A stretch of 64,000 nt of DNA from Pelomonas sp039929605 (GTDB lineage Bacteria; Pseudomonadota; Gammaproteobacteria; Burkholderiales; Burkholderiaceae_C): contig NZ_JBDSQX010000182.1 of NCBI RefSeq assembly GCF_039929605.1, forward strand, positions 19,419 to 83,418, read 5' to 3'. The notes beneath the pieces are model-generated. The model was not told the origin of the DNA. It was given only the letters and a program-made list of their open reading frames with translations, and made no database searches. Shown here one piece after another: positions 7,077 to 14,434 of this stretch (positions are counted from its first letter, which is position 1; each line of letters starts with the position of its first letter). The translations under genes were made by a program, and so were the position numbers.

Positions 7077-8372
7077 ATGAACAAACAACTCATCATCAAG
7101 CTGGCCATCCTGGCCGTCGTCACCGTCCTGCTGTGCATCGTGCTCGCCCAGATCGGCGGGCTGGTGAACGAACGCCAGGCACGCCAGCGCGAGGCGGAGC
7201 AAAGCGTCGAGCAGTCGCAAGCCGGCCCGCAGACCTTGCTCGGCCCCATCCTCACCCGCAGCTGCAAGGAAACCTGGACGCCCTCCAAGGACGGCGTGCA
7301 GAGCCGCAGTTTCCTGGCGACGCTGCCGCCCGCCCAGTTGGAGGTCAGCGGCGGCCTCAGCCCGGAGACGCGTTACCGCGGCCTGTTCAAGATCCACACC
7401 TACGTCGGCAAATTGGCCGTCACTGCGCGCTGGGACGATCTCGTCGCGCTGACGCCACCACCGGAAAACGCCGGCGGCCGCATCGAATGCGGCGACGTCA
7501 TCGCGATGTTTTCGGCCAGCGACTCACGGGGTCTGCGCAAGGTCGAGTTGAAGCGCGACGGTCACGTGTTGAACGTCAGGCCAGGCACGGCGAACGCAGT
7601 CCACGCCTCCGGGCTGCATGCGGTTCTTGCGCTTCCACGGCCGGGCGAGCCGCTGGAGCTGAACTTGGCCTTGGAGCTCGTCGGCACGCAGCGCCTGGCA
7701 ATCGTGCCTGCGGCCGGCAACACGACCGTGGCTCTGCAGTCCAGCTGGCAGCACCCAAGCTTCTCCGGCCGCTTCCTGCCGTCCGATCGCGAGGTCGGCG
7801 TGTCTGGCTTCTCGGCCCGCTGGCAGGTCTCCGAACTGGCGAGCAGCGCGGCGGCCGACGTCGTCGCGGGCAAGAGCGGCCTGGACACGCTCGCCGTCGA
7901 CCTCATCGACCCCGTGAACCCCTACGTCATGAGCGACCGCGCCATCAAGTACGGCCTCATGTTCATCGCCCTCACCTTCGTCACCGTCGGCCTCACCGAG
8001 CTGCTGACCGGCCGCCGCGTGCACCCGGTGCAATACCTGCTGGTGGGCCTGGCGCTGAGCCTGTTCTTCCTGCTGTTGCTGAGCCTGTCGGAGCACCTGC
8101 CCTTCCTGGTGGCCTACCTCATCGCCGCCGCCGCAGCTGCGGTGGTGCTGACCCAGTACGCCGCCGCTATGCTGGGTGGCTGGCTGCGCGGGCTGGCGTT
8201 CGGCGGCGGCATCGCGCTGCTGTACGGCGCGCTCTACGTGCTGCTGAGCCGCGAGCAGACGGCTCTCGTCATCGGCGCCGTGCTGCTGTTCGCGGTGCTG
8301 GCGGTGGTGATGACGCTGACGCGCCGGCTGGACTGGTACCGGCTGGCGTCAGGGAATCCGCAGGGTGAGTGA
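7077..8372 (+). CDS. creD: CreD inner-membrane protein
   Basis: A 431-residue protein: one N-terminal membrane helix (residues 5-28, IIKLAILAVVTVLLCIVLAQI), a periplasmic domain to about residue 285, and a cluster of five or six C-terminal membrane helices (about 290-415). Family landmarks include SDRAIKYGLMFIALTF and RRVHPVQYLLVGLALSLFF. CreD is the conserved final target of CreBC. It is linked to envelope integrity and beta-lactam tolerance, but its biochemical activity is unknown. The gene is preceded by a perfect cre-tag and followed after 15 bp by a GMC oxidoreductase gene. Confidence 0.93.
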   Translation: MNKQLIIKLAILAVVTVLLCIVLAQIGGLVNERQARQREAEQSVEQSQAGPQTLLGPILTRSCKETWTPSKDGVQSRSFLATLPPAQLEVSGGLSPETRYRGLFKIHTYVGKLAVTARWDDLVALTPPPENAGGRIECGDVIAMFSASDSRGLRKVELKRDGHVLNVRPGTANAVHASGLHAVLALPRPGEPLELNLALELVGTQRLAIVPAAGNTTVALQSSWQHPSFSGRFLPSDREVGVSGFSARWQVSELASSAAADVVAGKSGLDTLAVDLIDPVNPYVMSDRAIKYGLMFIALTFVTVGLTELLTGRRVHPVQYLLVGLALSLFFLLLLSLSEHLPFLVAYLIAAAAAAVVLTQYAAAMLGGWLRGLAFGGGIALLYGALYVLLSREQTALVIGAVLLFAVLAVVMTLTRRLDWYRLASGNPQGE

Positions 8373-8387
8373 TTTACGCTCGGGCCT

Positions 8388-10067
8388 ATGGCAAAAGAAG
8401 GTTTCGACTACATCATCGTGGGCGCCGGCACCGCCGGCTGCCTGCTCGCCAACCGGCTCACCGCCGACCCGACGAAGCGCGTGCTGCTCATCGAAGCCGG
8501 CGGCAAGGACGACTACCACTGGGTGCACATCCCCGTCGGCTACCTCTACTGCATCGGCAACCCCCGCACGGACTGGTGCTACAGCACCGAGGCAGAACCG
8601 GGCCTGAACGGTCGCAGCCTGCGCTACCCGCGCGGCAAGGTGCTGGGCGGCAGCTCCAGCATCAACGGCATGATCTACATGCGCGGCCAGAGCCGCGACT
8701 ACGAGCACTGGGCCGAGGCCACGGGCGATGACACCTGGCGCTGGGAACGCGTGCTGCGCGCCTTCCGCCGCCACGAGCACCATTGGCGGCTGGACGACCC
8801 CAAGACCGCACCCGAGGGCTTTGCCGCCGTGCACGGCCCCATGCCAGGAAAGAAGGGCGAATGGCGCGTGGAGCAGCAGCGCCTGCGCTGGCCCATCCTC
8901 GACGCCTTTGCCGCTGCGGCACAGCAGACCGGCATCCCGGCCACCAGCGACTTCAACGCCGGCACGAACGAGGGCGTGGGCTATTTCGAAGTCAACCAGA
9001 AGAAGGGCCTGCGCTGGAACACGGCCAAGGCCTTCCTGCGCCCCACGACCTTCGGCCGGCCCAACTTCGAGCTGTGGACCGGCGCGCAGGTGCGCAAGTT
9101 GCGGTTGATGCGCGACGGTTCATCCGAAAGTAGCGGCCTGCGCTGCAGCGGCGTAGAGGTGCAGACGCCGCACGGCATCGAGCAGCCCTGGCTGAACTCG
9201 GGCGGCGAGGTCATCCTGTGTGCCGGTGCCATCGGCTCACCACAGATCCTGCAGTTGTCGGGCCTCGGCCCGGCCGAGCTGCTGCAAGGCCTCGGCATCA
9301 AGGTCGAGCAGGACCTGTCCGGCGTGGGCGCCAACCTGCAGGACCATCTGCAGATCCGTTCCGTCTACAAGGTGCAGGGCGCCAAGACGCTGAACATGCG
9401 CTCGGCCTCGCTGTTCGGCAAGGCCATGATCGGCCTGGAGTACGCGCTGCGCCGCAGCGGCCCGATGAGCATGGCGCCGAGCCAGCTGGGCGCCTTCACG
9501 CGCAGCAGCCCCGGCAAGACCTGGCCCGATCTGGAGTACCACGTGCAGCCGCTGTCGCTGGACGCCTTCGGCGAGCCGCTGCACGGCTTCGACGCCTTCA
9601 CGGCGAGCGTGTGCAACCTCAACCCGACGAGCCGCGGCACGGTGCAGATCAAGTCGCCGGACTCGACCGTGGCGCCGGCCATCCAGCCCAACTATCTGTC
9701 GACCGATGCCGACCGCGAGGTAGCCGTCGAAAGCCTGAAGCTGACGCGCCGCATCGTCGCCCAGCCGGCACTGGCTGGCTTCAAGCCCGAGGAACACAAG
9801 CCCGGTCCGCAGTACCAGACCGACGAGGACCTGGCGCGGCTGGCCGGTGACATTGCCACGACCATCTTCCACCCCGTGGGTACCTGCAAGATGGGGCGCA
9901 ACGACGACCCGGGCGCGGTCGTCGACTCGCGGCTGCGCGTGCGCGGCGTGAGCGGGCTGCGCATCGCAGACGCAAGCGTGATGCCGACGATCACGAGCGG
10001 CAACACGAACTCGCCGACGTTGATGATTGCGGAGAAGTTGGCTGGGTGGTTGGTGGGGGGCAACTGA
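8388..10067 (+). CDS. GMC family FAD-dependent oxidoreductase
   Basis: A 559-residue flavoenzyme of the glucose-methanol-choline family. The FAD dinucleotide-binding motif is IIVGAGTAGCLLANRL (from residue 8), followed by the signature block PRGKVLGGSSSINGMIYMRG. The C-terminal catalytic region has H495 in FHPVGTCKMG and the SGNTNSPTLMIAEK ending. Closest in style to choline/alcohol dehydrogenases (BetA, AlkJ), which oxidise primary alcohols to aldehydes. The actual substrate cannot be told from sequence, and no betaine genes are nearby. No signal peptide is seen. The start follows the creD stop by 15 bp, but a regulatory link to CreB is only speculative. Confidence 0.9.
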   Translation: MAKEGFDYIIVGAGTAGCLLANRLTADPTKRVLLIEAGGKDDYHWVHIPVGYLYCIGNPRTDWCYSTEAEPGLNGRSLRYPRGKVLGGSSSINGMIYMRGQSRDYEHWAEATGDDTWRWERVLRAFRRHEHHWRLDDPKTAPEGFAAVHGPMPGKKGEWRVEQQRLRWPILDAFAAAAQQTGIPATSDFNAGTNEGVGYFEVNQKKGLRWNTAKAFLRPTTFGRPNFELWTGAQVRKLRLMRDGSSESSGLRCSGVEVQTPHGIEQPWLNSGGEVILCAGAIGSPQILQLSGLGPAELLQGLGIKVEQDLSGVGANLQDHLQIRSVYKVQGAKTLNMRSASLFGKAMIGLEYALRRSGPMSMAPSQLGAFTRSSPGKTWPDLEYHVQPLSLDAFGEPLHGFDAFTASVCNLNPTSRGTVQIKSPDSTVAPAIQPNYLSTDADREVAVESLKLTRRIVAQPALAGFKPEEHKPGPQYQTDEDLARLAGDIATTIFHPVGTCKMGRNDDPGAVVDSRLRVRGVSGLRIADASVMPTITSGNTNSPTLMIAEKLAGWLVGGN

Positions 10068-10166
10068 GGCGGGCGGGCTTGACCCACTCTGGCGTGAGGA
10101 GGCGCAGGCGCGGACGCAGGCTGACTGCAGACCTCTACACTTTCTCTACCGCAAACAACACGCGCC

Positions 10167-11141
10167 ATGTCTGACACGCCAAGGTTTGGCTTTGCGAAGG
10201 TTGCGGCATGGGCTCTTTGCTGCGTGCTCGGCCTGGGCCTGGTGGGCTGGCAGGCCGCCCGCGCCGAAACAGCGGCCTCCCCCGACAAGCGTCGCATGGA
10301 GTTTCGCTATTGGGACTGGGGCGCCACGCCGAAGCGAGACGACTACCAGTTCGCGCTGTTGACGCTGGCCCTCGACAAGACCGTCAAGGACTACGGGCCC
10401 TACCAGCTCTCACGGGTGGTGCGCAGCTACTCCACTTCGCGACTCAGGCGCGAGATCAATCGCGGCGAAGTGGTGAACGTGCATGCCGGGCCTTGGCGGC
10501 CGCTGGAGGTCAGTGAAGACAAATTGCCGGAGCGCAGCGTGCGCATCAATGTGTCCATCTTCAAGGACTTGCTGGGCTATCGCAAGCTGCTGATCCGCCG
10601 CGCCGATCTGGACAGATTCAAGCGCATCCGACGCGCCGATGAGCTGAAGAAGCTGGTTGTCGGGCAGGCGAACGGCTGGGTCGATATCGACATCTACCGG
10701 CACAACGGCTACGCGGTCAACGACACCCCGACCCCGGCTTCGCTGTACGACATGCTGGCCAGGAAGCGCTTCGACTACATCCCCATCAGCCTGCTGGAGG
10801 CCACCACCGCACTGAACTACCGCCCGGAGCTGGCGGGCGAGCTGATGCTGCTGCCCGACATCACCGTCTACCTCCCGCTGCCCATCATCTTCTACGTCAA
10901 CGTCCACGAGCCGCTGATGGCGGAACGACTGGAAAAGGGTCTGGCCCTGGCCAAACAGGACGGTTCCTTCGAGCGCCTGTTCAAGTCTTCATTTGCCGAC
11001 GAGTTGCAGCTGATTCAAGACGGCTCACGCGTGCACTTCGCGCTGTCCAACCCCTTCGTTCCCAAAGAGCTGACGGACGAGAAGTCACTTGAACCAGGCG
11101 CGCGCGGCACACCGGCGAAGCCGCACGCCAGACGGCGGTAG
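10167..11141 (+). CDS. Periplasmic type-2 substrate-binding-like protein
   Basis: A 324-residue exported protein. Residues 1-33 form a signal peptide (VAAWALCCVLGLGLVGWQAARAE). The mature part resembles polar-amino-acid binding proteins (periplasmic binding fold type 2): LTLALDKTVKDYGPYQLSRV, an ADLDRFKRIRRADEL helix, and DMLARKRFDYIPISLLEA, typical of the lobe-lobe hinge. It is a solitary gene without permease or ATPase neighbours, so it may serve as a sensor-like or moonlighting binding protein rather than part of an ABC importer. Ligand unknown. Confidence 0.78.
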   Translation: MSDTPRFGFAKVAAWALCCVLGLGLVGWQAARAETAASPDKRRMEFRYWDWGATPKRDDYQFALLTLALDKTVKDYGPYQLSRVVRSYSTSRLRREINRGEVVNVHAGPWRPLEVSEDKLPERSVRINVSIFKDLLGYRKLLIRRADLDRFKRIRRADELKKLVVGQANGWVDIDIYRHNGYAVNDTPTPASLYDMLARKRFDYIPISLLEATTALNYRPELAGELMLLPDITVYLPLPIIFYVNVHEPLMAERLEKGLALAKQDGSFERLFKSSFADELQLIQDGSRVHFALSNPFVPKELTDEKSLEPGARGTPAKPHARRR

Positions 11142-11305
11142 GACGGCGTGCCGATGCGCGCGTGATGCGCCCGCGATTCGAGACCGAGCTTGAGGTCTCG
11201 GGCGCCCGTTCAGGCAAGAGAAACGCGTGAACGGAGTGGCCATCTTCTACAAATAGAGCCGTTCGCAGCCAAGTAGAGCTGGTCGTGAAATAGCGTGGGA
11301 CAAGA

Positions 11306-11593
11306 ATGCGAAAACTGGGTTTGACTTTGCTGGTCGTCGGATTTCTCTGGCTGCTCGTGCTGCAGGTCCAAGCTGCGCTGCACGCTGGCGTTCGGGCGGT
11401 GGTACTCACTCAGTACAAACAACTTGATGCCGAGGCCAAGCCCAGCTATTCGAGACAAGAGGTCGACGGATTGATCCGTAATACAGCAAGGGATGCATTT
11501 GATGCACATCCGTTGTTCGCTTTGCCAGGCGCCGTCAGCTTCATCGGCGGTTTGCTGGCGTTGAAGCGACAACGCGGCAAGTCGGCGGGCTGA
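11306..11593 (+). CDS. Small hypothetical membrane protein
   Basis: A 95-residue protein with a hydrophobic N-terminal helix (residues 5-24, GLTLLVVGFLWLLVLQVQAA) and a second one near 72-86 (ALPGAVSFIGGLLAL), ending in a basic tail. No family recognised. The region around it (11142-11663) is less GC-rich than the flanking genes and carries no other gene. The ATG at 11306 is the first codon of the frame. It has only weak ribosome-binding sequence. Confidence 0.6.
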   Translation: MRKLGLTLLVVGFLWLLVLQVQAALHAGVRAVVLTQYKQLDAEAKPSYSRQEVDGLIRNTARDAFDAHPLFALPGAVSFIGGLLALKRQRGKSAG

Positions 11594-11663
11594 ACCATGG
11601 ATCGCGGGAAAGCCGCACTACGCGCGGCATAGGCTTGAGCGTCTGCTCCTCGACAATCGAGCC

Positions 11664-13571
11664 ATGCCGTCTACGTCCCCCCGTGTCCTCGCCGTCATCC
11701 CGCCGATGACGCAGCTGAACACGCCTTACCCGTCCACCGCCTACCTGACCGGCTTCCTGCGTTCGCGCGGCATCGAGGCGCAGCAGGTGGACCTGGCGCT
11801 GGCGCTGGTGCTGGAGCTGTTCTCGCCCGCCGGCATCACGCAGTTGCACGACACCGTGCTGGCCCTGCCTGATGCGAAGCGCACGCCGCAGACCGCCTGG
11901 TTCGCCGCCGAGTTCTCGTCAATCGCCGCCGCAACTCCGCGCGCAATTGCCTTCCTGCAGGGCCGCGATCCGACGGTGGCGCATCGCATCAACACGCGCG
12001 CCTTCCTGCCCGAGGGCAAGCGCTTCGAGACGCTGGAGGCCTATGTCGATGAGGATGGCGGCGACCCGCTGGCCTGGGCGTTCGGCGCTTTGGGCCTGCA
12101 AGACCGCGCGCGGCACCTGGCGACGCTGTTCCTGAACGACCTCGCCGATGTGCTGCGCGACGCGTTGGACGCGCGCTTCGAGTTCGTCCGCTACGCCGAA
12201 AGCCTCGCCGCCGCGCAGGCGCACTTCGACCCGCTGGCCGACGCGCTGGCCGCGCCGCCCAATCTCGTCGACGACACGCTGCGGCGCCTCACGCTCGAAG
12301 CGCTCGAACAGCACGAGCCCGACGTCGTGCTGCTGTCTGTGCCCTTCCCCGGCTCGGTCTACGCGGCGCTGCGCATCGCACAGACGATCAAGGCCGCGCG
12401 GCCCGAAGTGGTGTGCGTGCTGGGTGGTGGCTACGTGAATACCGAGCTGCGCGAACTGGCCGAACCACGGCTGTTCGACTTCGTCGACTACGTGACGCTG
12501 GACGCCGGCGAGCGGCCGCTGCTGGCGCTGCTGGAGCACATGTCGGGCAAGCGCTCCAAGACGCGCCTGGTGCGCACCTTCTGGCGCGATGGCGCCGACG
12601 TCAAGTACACCAACTTCGTCGAACCCGACATTCCCTTCGACGACGTCGGCACGCCGACCTGGGACGGCCTGCCGCTGGACCGCTATTTGTCGCTGCTGGA
12701 CATGCTCAATCCGATGAACCGGCTGTGGAGCGACGGGCGCTGGAACAAGCTGACCGTGGCCCACGGCTGCTACTGGAAGAAGTGCAGCTTCTGCGACGTG
12801 AGCCTGAACTACATCTCGCGCTACGAGGCGGCGAGCGCCGAGGTGCTGGTGGACCGTATCGAGGCCATCGTCAAGGAGACAGGGCAGACGGGCTTTCACT
12901 TCGTCGACGAGGCCGCGCCGCCCAAGGCGCTGAAGGCGCTGGCCGAGGAGTTGATCCGCCGTGGCGTGGCCATCTCGTGGTGGGGCAATATCCGCTTCGA
13001 AAAGACCTTCACGCCCGAGCTGGCCCAGCTGCTCGCCGACAGCGGCTGCATCGCCATCTCGGGCGGGCTGGAGGTCGCGTCCGACCGGCTGCTCAAGCTG
13101 ATGAAGAAGGGCGTCTCCATCGAGCAGGTGGCGCGCGTGACCAAGGCGTTCTCCGATGCCGGCGTGCTGGTGCATGCCTACCTGATGTACGGCTTCCCGA
13201 CGCAGACGACGCAGGACACCGTGGACGCGCTGGAGTACGTGCGCCAGCTGTTCGAGAGCGGCTGCATCCACAGCGGCTTCTTTCACCGTTTTGCCTGCAC
13301 GGTGCACTCGCCCGTGGGCCTGAACCCGGCGGAATACGGCGTCACGCTGCAGCCACTGCCGGAAGGCCGTTTTGCGAAGAACGACATCGCCTTCATCGAC
13401 CCCACGCCCACCGACCACGACGGCCTGGGCCAGGGGTTGAAGAAGGGCCTCTACAACTTCATGCACGGCATCGGCGTCGACAGCGACATCCGCAGTTGGT
13501 TCCCGGTGCGCGTGCCCAAGACGACGGTGCCCAGGCACTTCGTCGAGCGCGCTCTCACCACGACCCGCTGA
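11664..13571 (+). CDS. B12-binding-domain radical SAM protein
   Basis: A 635-residue protein with an N-terminal cobalamin-binding-like Rossmann domain (VLAVIPPMTQLNTPYPSTAYL, then VLLSVPFPGSVYAALRIA) and a radical SAM barrel from about residue 360. The iron-sulfur cysteines are C369, C374 and C377 (CYWKKCSFC), spaced CX4CX2C rather than the usual CX3CX2C. Later blocks GFHFVDEAAPPKAL and SGGLEVASDRLLKLMKKG are typical of this superfamily. The enzyme probably generates a 5'-deoxyadenosyl radical; the substrate is unknown, since related proteins include methyltransferases and cyclases. It stands alone, about 95 bp before parA. Confidence 0.88.
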   Translation: MPSTSPRVLAVIPPMTQLNTPYPSTAYLTGFLRSRGIEAQQVDLALALVLELFSPAGITQLHDTVLALPDAKRTPQTAWFAAEFSSIAAATPRAIAFLQGRDPTVAHRINTRAFLPEGKRFETLEAYVDEDGGDPLAWAFGALGLQDRARHLATLFLNDLADVLRDALDARFEFVRYAESLAAAQAHFDPLADALAAPPNLVDDTLRRLTLEALEQHEPDVVLLSVPFPGSVYAALRIAQTIKAARPEVVCVLGGGYVNTELRELAEPRLFDFVDYVTLDAGERPLLALLEHMSGKRSKTRLVRTFWRDGADVKYTNFVEPDIPFDDVGTPTWDGLPLDRYLSLLDMLNPMNRLWSDGRWNKLTVAHGCYWKKCSFCDVSLNYISRYEAASAEVLVDRIEAIVKETGQTGFHFVDEAAPPKALKALAEELIRRGVAISWWGNIRFEKTFTPELAQLLADSGCIAISGGLEVASDRLLKLMKKGVSIEQVARVTKAFSDAGVLVHAYLMYGFPTQTTQDTVDALEYVRQLFESGCIHSGFFHRFACTVHSPVGLNPAEYGVTLQPLPEGRFAKNDIAFIDPTPTDHDGLGQGLKKGLYNFMHGIGVDSDIRSWFPVRVPKTTVPRHFVERALTTTR

Positions 13572-13590
13572 CGTTCGCCAATAGAAGACA

Positions 13591-13605
13591 AACACAGCCA
13601 CAGAA
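13591..13605. repeat. Single arm of the CACAGCCACAG repeat
   Basis: AACACAGCCACAGAA is one arm of the inverted repeat found complete at 5496-5570 and 18332-18424. Here only a half remains, between the radical SAM gene and parA. It may be a decayed copy. Confidence 0.55.
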
Positions 13606-13666
13606 AGCAGATCCGCGCGACTTTGGTGCAGCGCACAATTGCCGCATCCAAGCGGAGGTAGCAGCC

Positions 13667-14434
13667 ATGCGGCGAGTCGTGTTCAACCAGAAGGGTGGCG
13701 TGGGCAAATCCACGATCACGAGCAACCTGGCGGCGATTGCTGCCTCGCAAGGCAAGCGCGTGCTGGTCATCGACCTGGACTGCCAGGGCAATACGACGCG
13801 CTACCTGCTGGGCGACGCGGCGGACGGCGAGGTGGCCGGCTCAGCCGACTTTTTCAGCCAGACGCTGAAGTTCAGCGTGCGTGACTCCGACGGCAGCGAG
13901 TTCATCAGCGAGACGCCCTGGGACAACCTGCACGTGATGGCCGCCAGCGCCGAGCTGGACGAGCTGCACAGCAAGCTTGAAAGCCGCTACAAGATATTCA
14001 AGCTGCGCGATGCGCTGCTGAAGCTGCAGGCGCAGTACGACGAGATCTGGATCGACACGCCGCCGGCGCTGAACTTCTACACGCGCTCGGCGCTGATCGC
14101 GTCGCAGGGCTGCCTCATCCCCTTCGACTGCGACGACTTCTCGCGCCGCGCGCTGTACGGGCTGCTGGAAGCGGTGGACGAGATCCGTGCCGACCACGCG
14201 CCCGAGCTGAGCGTCGAGGGCATCGTCGTCAATCAGTTCCAGGCCCGCGCGTCGCTGCCGCAGCGGGTGGTGCAGGAGTTGATCGACGAGGGCCTGCCGG
14301 TGCTGCAGCCGTTCCTGTCGAGCAGCGTCAAGGTCAAGGAATCGCACGAGCTGAGCCGGCCGATGATCCACCTCGACGCGCGCCACAAGCTCACGCTGGA
14401 GCTGGTGGCGCTGTACGAGTCACTCGGTCGCTGA
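13667..14434 (+). CDS. ParA family ATPase (orphan)
   Basis: A 255-residue deviant Walker-type ATPase. The P-loop is KGGVGKST (residues 9-16) with the signature lysine, followed by VLVIDLDCQGN (Walker A') and IWIDTPPALNF (Walker B). ParA/Soj/MinD-type proteins form ATP-dependent dimers that position DNA or protein cargo. No parB, parS-like site or plasmid functions are near, so this is a chromosomal orphan whose cargo is unknown. The ATG at 13667 is preceded by GGAGG at 13654-13658. The last 15 bp overlap the convergent M16 protease gene. Confidence 0.87.
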   Translation: MRRVVFNQKGGVGKSTITSNLAAIAASQGKRVLVIDLDCQGNTTRYLLGDAADGEVAGSADFFSQTLKFSVRDSDGSEFISETPWDNLHVMAASAELDELHSKLESRYKIFKLRDALLKLQAQYDEIWIDTPPALNFYTRSALIASQGCLIPFDCDDFSRRALYGLLEAVDEIRADHAPELSVEGIVVNQFQARASLPQRVVQELIDEGLPVLQPFLSSSVKVKESHELSRPMIHLDARHKLTLELVALYESLGR

